Assembly: GCA_002786385.1 (NCBI GenBank)
Contig: PGCN01000012.1
Location: forward strand, 124,001-188,000
Source of the DNA: Flavobacterium sp. FEMGT703F
GTDB lineage: Bacteria; Bacteroidota; Bacteroidia; Flavobacteriales; Flavobacteriaceae
Direction: 5' to 3'
Length of the DNA: 64,000 bases
In this document: piece after piece, positions 36,964 to 46,178 of the stretch
Numbering within the stretch: the stretch's first letter is position 1
Layout of the letters: every line of letters begins with the position of its first letter
Translations under genes and position numbers: made by a program
The notes under the pieces: generated by a model
The model's input: the letters and a program-made list of their open reading frames with translations, nothing else
Told to the model about the DNA's origin: nothing
Database searches by the model: none

Positions 36964-38868
36964 TTATTCTTTGATGAATTTTTTGGTAGTTACACCGTTG
37001 TCCGACTTAAAGGTTACAAAGTACACTCCTGAAGCCAATGAAGAAACGTCGATACTTTCCGAAGAAAGTGAATTTACTCTTTTGTATACTTCTTTCCCGG
37101 AAATATCAATGATGGTTACTTCTTGTAAATTCAACAACGATTTAGTACCGATATTCAAAACCGAGTTAGCTGGGTTTGGATAAACCATAATCTGACTGTT
37201 ATCGGCTGAAAACTCATTATTTGAGAGTGTAATATTGTTACCTGATGAAACGATTAACGAGAATTTTTGAGGTCCATTAGAAATGCTGTTTTTGTGGGTA
37301 ACCGTAATAGTGTAAACACCACTTGGATTATCTACTTGGACTTTTTCAAAGTTATCTCTGAAGTTATCTGCGGTTCTAACAGGTTCATCATAAGGAGCAG
37401 CAGGATTTAAGGTCCAAGGAAAGTAGGTATTAGTTGCTTGTGTTACTCTTATATCTAAGTCGTTAACCAAATTGAGATTAGTTGGATCAATAGCATTAGA
37501 TGTATTGGCCACACCTGCAGGGTCAGTCCAAGATATTGAAGCCATCAAAGGCGCTGTACCAGTTGAAGCAACATCAATAGTATAACTTTGACCGGTCGCT
37601 AATTGCAATTCATATATAACTGCATTTTGTTGTTGGGATTTTTGAATTACAGTTGCAGCTGCTTGAGCATTAACTAATCCCCAACCATATTCATAATCAG
37701 GCCCGGTGTAGTAACCCGCTTCGTCAGCCGTGTGCAAAATTAGACCTTTGAGAGTAGCAGCTCTCATGTAGGTTGAAAATAAAGACTCATAGTATTGTTG
37801 TAATAACAACGAAACTCCTGTAATACCAGGCGATGCCATAGAAGTCCCTTGCATTATGCCACTGGCAGTATCTGAATTTGACATGGTAGATCTTACAGAG
37901 ACACCTTTAGTAACTATCTCAGGCTTAATTCTACCGTCGTCAGAAGGTCCCCAACTACTAAAAGAAGACATGACAACACTATTGGCGTCAACATAATTGA
38001 GTACTTGATTAACAGCACCAACCGTTAAAATATTCTTTGCATTGTGCATCCCTCTTACTAAGTTGTAACCAAATTTTTGATTCAAATAAGGTCCAATTAT
38101 AGCATCTTCATAATCACTTCGATCATTACCGGCTGAAGTTACAGGTAGATAGTAAGGCGCTGCAAATGTAATTTGGTCTAATTGTCTTGCTCTTGAATCA
38201 TAAGCCCCAAAATTCCAAGGTGTACTTTGAACAGCCCCTATAAAATAAGAATGATTGGAAACCAACATCCCGTTGGCTGCCTGATCAGTCATTTCTGCAT
38301 AATCATTATCCCAGTCAGATGAATAAGCACTGGCATTAAAGGCCAATCCTCTTAAGTTGGCAGTAATTCCCTGAGCCACAATTGTGCCTGTAACATGGGT
38401 AGCATGGTCTTCGAAAGTTGAGCCATCCAATATAAAAACCTTATTATTAGGAAACTCAACATGCGTATTGCGAGCAGAACCGCCATCCCAGACATAAGCA
38501 TACATTCCTTGACCTTGGATATTTAACCCCATAGCGCCACCAGAGTACAAACGGTCTGCTCTTGCAGTTCTGGCGGCGTTAAAATTAGAGGTAGAATAGT
38601 ACAATACCTCAGAATTATTGATTACATCATAAATTTCTCTCTTAGCACCATTAACATAATAAACTTTTTTAGCAGAAGGATGAGAAGACAAATAAGCTTC
38701 AATTCGCTCCTTTCGTTTGAAATATTCAAAGTTAAACTGCTCAGAAAGTGATTTCAGAGTGGTAACATCCGTATTTTTGATAATCTCTTTTCTTTGTTGT
38801 TGCGTTTGAGAAAAGCCAAAAGTGACAGATATTAAGAGAAAAAAACCAATTTTAATTGTATTTTTCAT
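36964..38868 (-). CDS. Secreted S8 (subtilisin-family) serine peptidase with T9SS type A signal
   Basis: A 634-residue secreted protease. Signal peptide about 1-20 (ending FGFSQ). The catalytic triad is visible as WDGGSARNTHVEF (Asp near 128), DHATHVTGTIV (His near 157) and GTSMASPG (Ser near 345). A jelly-roll-like P or proprotein-type domain follows (TIDVASTGTAPLMASISWTD). The C-terminal ~75 residues, with YPNPANSVLNI, DISGKEVY, LASGVYFVTF and TTKKFIKE, form a type A T9SS sorting domain, so it should be secreted across the outer membrane and either released or lipid-anchored. It is in the same orientation as the SusC/SusD operon upstream but behind its terminator. Confidence 0.93.
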   Translation of the reverse strand: MKNTIKIGFFLLISVTFGFSQTQQQRKEIIKNTDVTTLKSLSEQFNFEYFKRKERIEAYLSSHPSAKKVYYVNGAKREIYDVINNSEVLYYSTSNFNAARTARADRLYSGGAMGLNIQGQGMYAYVWDGGSARNTHVEFPNNKVFILDGSTFEDHATHVTGTIVAQGITANLRGLAFNASAYSSDWDNDYAEMTDQAANGMLVSNHSYFIGAVQSTPWNFGAYDSRARQLDQITFAAPYYLPVTSAGNDRSDYEDAIIGPYLNQKFGYNLVRGMHNAKNILTVGAVNQVLNYVDANSVVMSSFSSWGPSDDGRIKPEIVTKGVSVRSTMSNSDTASGIMQGTSMASPGITGVSLLLQQYYESLFSTYMRAATLKGLILHTADEAGYYTGPDYEYGWGLVNAQAAATVIQKSQQQNAVIYELQLATGQSYTIDVASTGTAPLMASISWTDPAGVANTSNAIDPTNLNLVNDLDIRVTQATNTYFPWTLNPAAPYDEPVRTADNFRDNFEKVQVDNPSGVYTITVTHKNSISNGPQKFSLIVSSGNNITLSNNEFSADNSQIMVYPNPANSVLNIGTKSLLNLQEVTIIDISGKEVYKRVNSLSSESIDVSSLASGVYFVTFKSDNGVTTKKFIKE

Positions 38869-38889
38869 AGCATATAAAAAATTAGATAA

Positions 38890-38918
38890 AAAAAAACCCT
38901 AACAAAGTTAGGATTTTT
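38890..38918 (-). terminator. Terminator of the SusC/SusD operon
   Basis: Stem CCTAAC/GTTAGG with a 3-base loop, T-run on the minus strand, 35 bases after the lipoprotein stop codon at 38947. Confidence 0.85.
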
Positions 38919-38946
38919 TCTTGTATAAATTATAAAAATCTAAAGA

Positions 38947-39762
38947 TTAGATTCCGGTAAACACTTCTTCTTTGTTTCCGTAAGAACCAACATTAGGAAT
39001 GTAATAATTTACATAAACCTTCATAGTTCTTGTACATGGGTTGAAAGAAGAAACTTGTGTAGCATCAGTTGACATTCTTGCCCAAATGTAACCATTGTAT
39101 TGTGCTACAAAATAACCTGTATTTTGTGGAGCAAAAGTTACAACATAAGCATCATTGTATGACAAGATAAAGTTAGGAGCAGTGGCGTTATCAGACCAAA
39201 AATCATTAATCTGGATAGTATTTGCTGCAGTACCTTCAACTACAGTGTGAGTAGAACTACCCAACCACCAAGATGTAGCATCAAAGTCACCAACGAATGT
39301 ATTGATTGGACAAGATAAGCTTACATTAACTGTATAAACTTCGTTAAAAGTTGCACTATCAAGTGTTGAAGAAGACATTTTGAATTTGGCTATTTTACCT
39401 GTTTGAACAGCACCACCTTCTAAAAATTTCACTGTAAATTGACCAGTAGTTTCACCATCAGTCAATTCATCAGTACCATCAACAATTTCGAAATCAACAC
39501 CCTCAACAGCTGTTGAGTTTTCAGTATCAAGAACCAATGATACAGTATTATCACCTGCTACAGGCTTCAAAACACCGTAATCAATATTGATTTCAGTAAA
39601 ACCAGTACCTGAGAAAACAAAAACGTCTCTAGAAACACCTTTGTGGAAGTTCAATAAGGAAGCACCTTTGTAAACTCTTTCCCCTTTGTCATCATCGGTA
39701 CAGCTTGTAAAAGTTGCCACCATGAAAAGCGACAATAAGCTTAATAATTTAATTTTTTTCAT
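38947..39762 (-). CDS. Outer-surface lipoprotein of the SusC/SusD operon, Calx-beta-like
   Basis: A 271-residue lipoprotein with signal peptide II site TFTSC (Cys21) followed by acidic residues TDDDKGE, which is a typical surface-export context in Bacteroidota. Residues about 60-140 resemble a Calx-beta domain (TAVEGVDFEIVDGT, FTVKFLEGG). The C-terminal half has conserved aromatic residues (WWLGSS, YNGYIWARM). I do not recognise the family. Being the third gene after susC and susD in one operon, it may be a substrate-binding surface subunit, by analogy with SusE/SusF. It starts 12 bases after susD. Confidence 0.85.
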   Translation of the reverse strand: MKKIKLLSLLSLFMVATFTSCTDDDKGERVYKGASLLNFHKGVSRDVFVFSGTGFTEINIDYGVLKPVAGDNTVSLVLDTENSTAVEGVDFEIVDGTDELTDGETTGQFTVKFLEGGAVQTGKIAKFKMSSSTLDSATFNEVYTVNVSLSCPINTFVGDFDATSWWLGSSTHTVVEGTAANTIQINDFWSDNATAPNFILSYNDAYVVTFAPQNTGYFVAQYNGYIWARMSTDATQVSSFNPCTRTMKVYVNYYIPNVGSYGNKEEVFTGI

Positions 39763-39774
39763 AGTTTTTTATTT

Positions 39775-41337
39775 TTAATTGTATCCTGGATTTTGTTGAA
39801 TAGTAGGATTACCAGCAATTTCATCTTGAGGAATTGGCAAAGTAAATCTGTGATCATTATTAGGAATAGTAGTTGGTAAAGACAAAATCAAATCGTCAGT
39901 AATATTTCTGTCGATACTTTTGTTAGCCGCAACACCTAAACGCTTGATATCCATATATCTGTGACCTTCAAAACACAACTCTTTTCTTCTTTCTTTTAAG
40001 ATATCAGCCCAAGCTTGTTGTTGGTCTGCATAAGAAGGAAGTGGTTGAGCTGATAAGCGGTTTCTTGCATCACGGATGTTTTTGATATATCCAGCTGCAG
40101 TAGCCAATTGGTTTTCTGCAACAGCACACTCAGCTAAGATAAAGTACATTTCAGACAATCTGAAGATTTTAATATCACTTCTTAATGGCTGAGTAGGTTT
40201 ACCAGGGTATTTATCGATTACCAAAACATCAGATGTATTGTATGCCGGATTTGTTAAATAAGAGGCATCAATTAAAGATGTAGGATCAACAAAAGCTAAA
40301 CCACGGATATCACCATTAACTTCTCTCAACTCATTGAATAAGTTTCTACCCATGTCTAAGTAAGCACCACCGGTAGCTGAAGTAGTATTAAAGAAGAAGT
40401 TAGCTGCAATGTTACCCCAAGAACCTCCAGCTGGTCTAGATAAAGCAAAAAGTACTTCACCTTGGCTTAAATCAGCCCAGATTCTTCTGTAAGGATTAGT
40501 TGTTGTAGTCTCGTTGTAGAAATTAGCAGCAACATACGGAGTAGCTAATGTTAATGAAAGACCTGAGCTTGTAACAACTTGTTGAGCGTATTGTTTAGCT
40601 AAAGTATAGTTCTTTCTGTAAAGGTACATTCTTGCGCGTAAAGCAGCAATCATATTACTACTTGCATACTTGTATCCTGATGCAGCTGTTCTATTGTAAA
40701 TATTTGAATCAGCAAAAGCCAAGTCGCTTTCGATCAAAGCAAATACCTCACCGTTAGTAGATCTTGGTAATTTTTCATCAATAGCAGGAACATAATCAAA
40801 CAACATTACTCCTAAAGCACTATCATCTGATAAATCAGTTGAGAAATAGGATAATAATTGGAAGTAAGAGTAAGCTCTAACCGCTCTGGCTTCAGCTAAA
40901 ATCGCATTGTAATAATCAACCTCAGAGATAAAAACTCCCGGCTCAACTTCAACATCTACAGCGGCATTTGGAGTGATTAAAGCAGAAGCTTCAATCAATC
41001 TGTTTACCCTGTTGATTACAGTATAGTGACCAATCCACATTCCTGAAACATAACCAGTTGTTTGGTTAAGGTTAAAACGGTGTAACTCTAATTCTTGTCC
41101 ACCATTGTTAGGACCGATACCACACTCGTCTGTAAAAGACGCTGATATCATAATTTCATTAGTATTCCCTAAACTGGAATAAACAGAACCATTGAGAAAC
41201 TGAGCCAAGTCATTAACTGTTCTGAAAGTGTTGCCATTTCCTAACTCACCGTCTTGAATAATATCTGTCGCATCATTACAAGATGATACAGAAAATATCA
41301 ATCCCAATATTATTATTAAACTCTTTATACTTTTCAT
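39775..41337 (-). CDS. susD: SusD/RagB family nutrient-binding lipoprotein
   Basis: A 520-residue SusD-family protein, the surface lid of SusC-type transporters. Lipobox FSVSSC (Cys20) ends the signal peptide. Helical TPR-like regions and the C-terminal SusD signature are present: DIKIFRLSEMYFILAECAVA, NIRDARNRL and LKERRKELCFEGHRYMDIKR (quoted from about residue 435), then LPIPQDEIAGNP near the end. The ligand cannot be read from the sequence. It begins 19 bases after susC and shares its transcript. Confidence 0.94.
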   Translation of the reverse strand: MKSIKSLIIILGLIFSVSSCNDATDIIQDGELGNGNTFRTVNDLAQFLNGSVYSSLGNTNEIMISASFTDECGIGPNNGGQELELHRFNLNQTTGYVSGMWIGHYTVINRVNRLIEASALITPNAAVDVEVEPGVFISEVDYYNAILAEARAVRAYSYFQLLSYFSTDLSDDSALGVMLFDYVPAIDEKLPRSTNGEVFALIESDLAFADSNIYNRTAASGYKYASSNMIAALRARMYLYRKNYTLAKQYAQQVVTSSGLSLTLATPYVAANFYNETTTTNPYRRIWADLSQGEVLFALSRPAGGSWGNIAANFFFNTTSATGGAYLDMGRNLFNELREVNGDIRGLAFVDPTSLIDASYLTNPAYNTSDVLVIDKYPGKPTQPLRSDIKIFRLSEMYFILAECAVAENQLATAAGYIKNIRDARNRLSAQPLPSYADQQQAWADILKERRKELCFEGHRYMDIKRLGVAANKSIDRNITDDLILSLPTTIPNNDHRFTLPIPQDEIAGNPTIQQNPGYN

Positions 41338-41356
41338 AAAATTATATTTTTTTTAA

Positions 41357-44300
41357 TTAAAATCTGATGCTTGCACCAAAAGAAACAGTCTTTGGATTAG
41401 GGAAAGCTGTAACACTTAATAATTGAGTGTTTTCAGGATCGAAACCTCTCCATTTTGTCCAAGTATACAAGTTCTCACCTTGAACGTATAAACGCAAACT
41501 TTGGATAAAAGTACCTTTCAAGAATGCAGAAGGGAAGTTGTAACCAAAAGTTAAGTTTTTAAATCTCAAGAATGATGAATCATATAAAAATCTATCTGTA
41601 TCTGTTGAACCATAAGTTGAACCATTGGTAGCATTTAATGCAGGGAAGTTAGTAGGATTAGCAGCAGTCCAAGCGTTCAATAAATCTGAAGAAACGTTGT
41701 CGTCACCGATAAAGTCTACGTTGTAAGCCCAAGCTAACTGATTATCAACTCTCCAAGAATCTTTAGTCCAAGAGAATAAAGTATTTAAGAAGAACCCTTT
41801 GTAAGTAGAATTAAATCCGAAACCTCCTTGGTATGCAGGAATAGAACTCTTACCTGTTAATCTTCTATCTGCTACTAAATCTGGGTTTTCGGTTACATTA
41901 CCGTCAGCATCCAAGAATAATAAATTACCATTTGCTTGGTTTACACCAACGTAAGGAATCAAATTCCATTGGTTAGCCATTTGACCAACAAGGTTTACTG
42001 TAGCATTTCCAGACTGATCAGTTTCTAACAAAGAAGTGATTTCATTTTTGTTGTATGCCATGTTAGCAAAAAGTTGTAAGTCAAGCTCTTTGTTTTTGAA
42101 TACATTATATTTCAACTGTAACTCAACACCACTATTTCTTAAACCACCGTTATTACCGGTTTGAGAATAAAGACTGGTTGAAGCAGAACGTGTAATATCA
42201 CTGTATAATTTTTCAGTTTGTTTTCTGTAGATATCAATGTTACCTTCAATTCTGTTGTTTAATAAAATGAAGTCTAAACCAATGTTAGCTTGAGAAATTT
42301 CTTCCCAACGCAAAGATGTATTTGCAATGTTTGAAACAAAAATACCAGGATCATTGTTGTAACCAGCTCCGGTAGCATTTAAATCACGTACAATACTTGT
42401 TCCTAATAACAATGGATTAGTTCCATATCCCGGAGCAATAATGTTTTGATTCCCTTGAGTACCGTAAGAAGCACGTAATTTCAACATAGAGAAAGTTGAA
42501 CCTTCCATAAACTTCTCTTTGTCTATGTTCCATCTACCTGAAACAGACCAGAAAGTTCCCCATTTGAAATCGTCAACAAAACGGTAAGTAGCATCTCTTC
42601 TGATTACTGCTCCAAAACCGTATTTATCATTATAGTCATAATCTAAAGTAGCAAAGTATGACAATGTACCTGCATCAATTTTAGAAGCAGAAACTGATGG
42701 TAAATAAGAGTTAGGATTTGCCGAGTTGAAAGCAATATATCCAGTTCCTGCACCAGGAGCATAAGTCAATGGATTCAAACCATTTTGAGTTTGTGAAGTA
42801 GATCTGAAGTGAGACTTCATGTACTCCATATAAACGTTTGCATCAATTCTGTGCAATTCTTTAATTTTCTTAGAATAACCTAAACTTACAATGTTAGTAA
42901 AAGTAAAGTCTTTAGATTGAGAAATACGTTCAAACCCACCAAATTCTTCACCTCTACTCTCGCGTACAGCAATAGCCAAATAAGACCATGGTGCTCTTGC
43001 GAATACTCTGTCATTTTGTTTGAAGTCAATACCAAATCTATTTGACAAAGTCAAATCTTTAGTTAACTTGTAAGAAGCTGAAATGTTAGCCAAAATAGCA
43101 CTTTCGTCAGCCCAACTTGGTAAGCTATTCTTTTTAAGAATATCTTCCAACACATAAGTATCATTAGGTCCTGAGAAATCAGTACCAATTTCATTGTACA
43201 AGTCTTGACCAGTTGCAAATTGATTAGCAGCTACATAAGGAAGACCCATAGTAGCACCGTGCAATGGATTTTGAATAGTATTGTTGTTTACACCATCATT
43301 AGTTTCTTGGTTCAACTCATTTCTTCTTGAGTAAGCCAATGATAATTGAGAGTTGTAAGTGAACTTACCATTATTAGATTTACCATTGATATTATTTCTG
43401 AAAGTAAATCTTTGGAAATCTGTAGTTGGTACCATACCACCTTGCTTGAAGTAACCAAAAGAAGAATAAGTAGAAATATTTTCTCCACCAAAAGTCAATC
43501 CTAAGTTGTGTTGTTGGGTAACATCCACACCAAAAAACTCTTCTCTCCAATTAGTATTAACATCATAAGCAGCAATCTCAGCATCAGTTAAAGTAGCTCC
43601 TAAACCTGTGTTCTTTCTTTTCTCAATAGTCAATACTTGTCTTGAATTAGACATATTGTATTTGTTTTTTGGTAAAACATTCACACCAGTAACAGCATCA
43701 TAGGTAATTTTTAATGCAGAACCGTATTTACCTTGTTTAGTTGTAATAACTAAAACCCCGTTTGCTCCACGGTTACCATAGATTGATGTTGCAGCAGCAT
43801 CTCTCAAAATCGATACAGTTTCAATATCATTTTGGTTCAAACTTCTGAACTGATTCCCATTAGTAGGAACACCATCAATTACAATCAAAGGATCTGTTGA
43901 AGCATTCAAAGAAGAAGCACCTCTAATTAACAAATCAATTTTTGCCGAACCAGGAGAACCTGAAGACGATAAAATTGATGCTCCGGGAGCAGTTCCTTGC
44001 AATGAATTCAAGAAGGAAGCATTAGGTCTGTTTTCAATAACTTCTGCAGTTACTGTTGTTAAAGCAGACGTTGTAGTCGCTTTCGTTCTTGCACGGTTAT
44101 AACCCTCAGAAACGATAACAACTTCTTTAAGGGTTTCACCCTCTGTCAAGGTTACTGTGTAATTACTTGCTGCAGTTACACTGATTGACTGTGTGCTGTA
44201 TCCTGTAAAAGAAACAACCAAAACATCACCTTGTTTTGCTTTGATGGAAAACTTTCCGTCAAAATCTGTTTGGGTGCTGTTTTTAGTGCCTTTAACAATA

Positions 44301-44428
44301 ATGTTAGCACCAGGAAGCGGTCCAGTTTTATCTGAAACAACTCCAGTAACAGTTTTCTCTTGTGCAAACGAAAACTGCATTGTAAACGCCAATAAAAGCG
44401 TAAAAATCCATTTGAACTTCGATCTCAT
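41357..44428 (-). CDS. susC: SusC/RagA family TonB-linked outer-membrane protein
   Basis: A 1023-residue TonB-dependent transporter. After the signal peptide (about 1-22, ending FSFAQ) comes a carboxypeptidase-regulatory-like domain (TGVVSDKTGPLPGANIIVKG, about 28-105), then the plug with the SusC signature (IDLLIRGASSLNASTDPLIVIDGV, quoted from LLIRGASSLNAS to IDGVP; NDIETVSILRDAAATSIYGN) and the beta-barrel to a terminal phenylalanine (SFGASIRF). No other TonB component is nearby. With SusD and the lipoprotein it should form a nutrient importer whose substrate is unknown. No glycoside hydrolase is near, and an S8 peptidase is, so a peptide substrate is possible. Confidence 0.95.
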   Translation of the reverse strand: MRSKFKWIFTLLLAFTMQFSFAQEKTVTGVVSDKTGPLPGANIIVKGTKNSTQTDFDGKFSIKAKQGDVLVVSFTGYSTQSISVTAASNYTVTLTEGETLKEVVIVSEGYNRARTKATTTSALTTVTAEVIENRPNASFLNSLQGTAPGASILSSSGSPGSAKIDLLIRGASSLNASTDPLIVIDGVPTNGNQFRSLNQNDIETVSILRDAAATSIYGNRGANGVLVITTKQGKYGSALKITYDAVTGVNVLPKNKYNMSNSRQVLTIEKRKNTGLGATLTDAEIAAYDVNTNWREEFFGVDVTQQHNLGLTFGGENISTYSSFGYFKQGGMVPTTDFQRFTFRNNINGKSNNGKFTYNSQLSLAYSRRNELNQETNDGVNNNTIQNPLHGATMGLPYVAANQFATGQDLYNEIGTDFSGPNDTYVLEDILKKNSLPSWADESAILANISASYKLTKDLTLSNRFGIDFKQNDRVFARAPWSYLAIAVRESRGEEFGGFERISQSKDFTFTNIVSLGYSKKIKELHRIDANVYMEYMKSHFRSTSQTQNGLNPLTYAPGAGTGYIAFNSANPNSYLPSVSASKIDAGTLSYFATLDYDYNDKYGFGAVIRRDATYRFVDDFKWGTFWSVSGRWNIDKEKFMEGSTFSMLKLRASYGTQGNQNIIAPGYGTNPLLLGTSIVRDLNATGAGYNNDPGIFVSNIANTSLRWEEISQANIGLDFILLNNRIEGNIDIYRKQTEKLYSDITRSASTSLYSQTGNNGGLRNSGVELQLKYNVFKNKELDLQLFANMAYNKNEITSLLETDQSGNATVNLVGQMANQWNLIPYVGVNQANGNLLFLDADGNVTENPDLVADRRLTGKSSIPAYQGGFGFNSTYKGFFLNTLFSWTKDSWRVDNQLAWAYNVDFIGDDNVSSDLLNAWTAANPTNFPALNATNGSTYGSTDTDRFLYDSSFLRFKNLTFGYNFPSAFLKGTFIQSLRLYVQGENLYTWTKWRGFDPENTQLLSVTAFPNPKTVSFGASIRF

Positions 44429-44622
44429 ATTAATTTTATTTGAGTTAGTTATTTCGCAAACTTCTTAATTATTTCTTAAATAAACAAATATTACTTCGGA
44501 ATAATATTTTTTTAACAATTGACAAACCAATTGATTTAAGGAGTTTGAGAACACTACAAATGGTTGATGAAAGAATTTTAAATTGGTTGCGTGAGTTTGT
44601 TTATTTTTACCTAAAAAAAACA

Positions 44623-45222
44623 ATGTTATTAAATCATTATTCTGATTTTCTTATAGAATGTGGCACAGACGAAGCCGGCAGAGGTTGCTTAGCAGGACCG
44701 GTAACAGCTGCCGCTATAATTTTACCTAAAAATTTCAGTTTGCATTTATTAAACGACTCCAAACAGCTCTCTGAAAAAATAAGAGAACAACTCAAACCAA
44801 TCATTGAAGCCCAAGCCATTTCATTTGCCGTGACTCATCTTGAGCCTTTAGTAATAGACGACATAAACATTTTGAACGCGTCTATTAAAGCGATGCAAGA
44901 AAGCATCTTGAAGCTAAGCCCTACCCCAGAATACATCATAGTAGATGGCAATCGATTCAAACCTTTAAATCAAATTCCATACACCACTATTGTAAAAGGC
45001 GACAGCAAATACCTTAGCATAGCCGCAGCTTCAGTCTTAGCCAAAACCTATCGCGACGAGTATATGGATAAAATACATGAAGAGTTTCCCATGTACAATT
45101 GGAAAAAGAATAAAGGATACCCAACTGCCGAACACCGAGAAGCCATTAAAAAATACGGCACCACCAAATACCATCGAATGTCTTTTCGATTATTGCCGGA
45201 ACAGCTAAAATTGGAATTTTAA
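44623..45222 (+). CDS. rnhB: Ribonuclease HII
   Basis: A 199-residue RNase HII, which nicks RNA in RNA-DNA hybrids and removes single ribonucleotides from DNA. The catalytic acidic residues are visible in [14 protein letters not shown] (Asp, Glu near residues 16-17), in VDGNRF, and in the later region [14 protein letters not shown] choose the ATG at 44623 (MLLNHYSDF), giving the usual distance to the GTDEAGRG motif; the frame is open to 44545. Its stop codon overlaps that of lipB on the other strand by four bases (45219-45222). Confidence 0.93.
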   Translation: MLLNHYSDFLIECGTDEAGRGCLAGPVTAAAIILPKNFSLHLLNDSKQLSEKIREQLKPIIEAQAISFAVTHLEPLVIDDINILNASIKAMQESILKLSPTPEYIIVDGNRFKPLNQIPYTTIVKGDSKYLSIAAASVLAKTYRDEYMDKIHEEFPMYNWKKNKGYPTAEHREAIKKYGTTKYHRMSFRLLPEQLKLEF

Positions 45223-45911
45223 ACAAAAGCAGCTTCAAAAAGTACAGAAAAGTGTTTCAGAATTTTAGCCTTCACTTCTTGCTCTTCAACTTTTTGTCCG
45301 AGTTCAACATGCATAGAAGTAACCGCTTTACCGCGAATACCACAAGGAATAATGTTATCAAAATAACCCAAATCAGCATTGACATTTAATGCAAAACCAT
45401 GCATGGTAACCCAGCGGCTGGCTCTTACGCCCATAGCACAAATTTTTCGAGCAAAAGGCGTTCCTACATCCAACCAAACACCGGTTTCTCCTTCGCTTCT
45501 TGTACCTATTATATTATATTCGGCTAAAGTGAGTATAATCACTTCCTCCAACAACCTTAAATACTTGTGAATATCGGTAAAAAAGTTTTCCAAATCCAAT
45601 ATCGGATAGCCAACAATTTGTCCGGGACCGTGATAAGTAATGTCGCCGCCTCGGTTGATTTTATAAAAAGTAGCGCCTTTGGCGACCAACTGTTTTTCGG
45701 ACAATAATAAATTGGAAATATCTCCACTTTTTCCAAGTGTATAAACATGAGGATGTTCTACAAATAAAAAAAAGTTCGGAGTAACCAATTGCGGATTGTT
45801 TCGTTTCTCCAACTTAACATCCACGATTTCTTTAAACAAGGTTTCTTGATAATCCCACGTTTCTTTGTAGTCTTTGTTCCCTAAGTCGCGTAATTGTATA
45901 TTTTTATTCAT
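45219..45911 (-). CDS. lipB: Octanoyl-[acyl-carrier-protein]:protein octanoyltransferase
   Basis: A 230-residue LipB, which moves octanoate from acyl-carrier protein to lipoyl domains in lipoate synthesis. Signature motifs are [20 protein letters not shown], the lysine in KICAMGV (about 145) and the active-site cysteine in [14 protein letters not shown] (about 180). Length is normal. Its start lies in the 267-base gap shared with lysS, which also holds element C. Confidence 0.95.
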   Translation of the reverse strand: MNKNIQLRDLGNKDYKETWDYQETLFKEIVDVKLEKRNNPQLVTPNFFLFVEHPHVYTLGKSGDISNLLLSEKQLVAKGATFYKINRGGDITYHGPGQIVGYPILDLENFFTDIHKYLRLLEEVIILTLAEYNIIGTRSEGETGVWLDVGTPFARKICAMGVRASRWVTMHGFALNVNADLGYFDNIIPCGIRGKAVTSMHVELGQKVEEQEVKAKILKHFSVLFEAAFV

Positions 45912-45969
45912 TTTTTATTTGGAAAACGCAAAGTTACAAAGTTTACAAGTTAACTCGACGTTAATCTTT

Positions 45970-46098
45970 TAGCCCCGATTGCAGTGAAAATCCTTTTGTT
46001 TGAAGCTAAGTCCTTCGATTTTGCAAAGGGTGACCAAACAAAAGATTGAAACGAAAAGCGGGAAAACGGACTCCCGAATAAGCCCGAGCGCTTCGCTC
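45970..46098 (+). ncRNA. Dispersed structured RNA-like element, copy C
   Basis: Plus-strand copy, variant form starting TAGCCCCGATTGCAG. It keeps hairpin GATT/AATC, the ATCCTTTT core, and a central helix TTTTGTTTG/CAAACAAAA closing a longer loop, then AAAAGATTGAAACG and a terminal hairpin GAGCG/CGCTC (46086-46098). It sits between the divergent lipB and lysS genes, just upstream of the lysS promoter. Confidence 0.52.
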
Positions 46099-46127
46099 AA
46101 AAACAAAAAAATTGAAACGGCCAAGCT

Positions 46128-46157
46128 TTGATACTTTAGCACTTATCGTTATCTTTG
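46128..46157 (+). promoter_or_regulatory. Promoter of lysS
   Basis: TTTG (TTG at 46128-46130), 19 bases, then TATCTTTG (46150-46157), an exact match. The ATG at 46179 gives a leader of about 15-17 bases. Confidence 0.82.
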
Positions 46158-46178
46158 CGGGCTTAAAAACCTTTGTAT

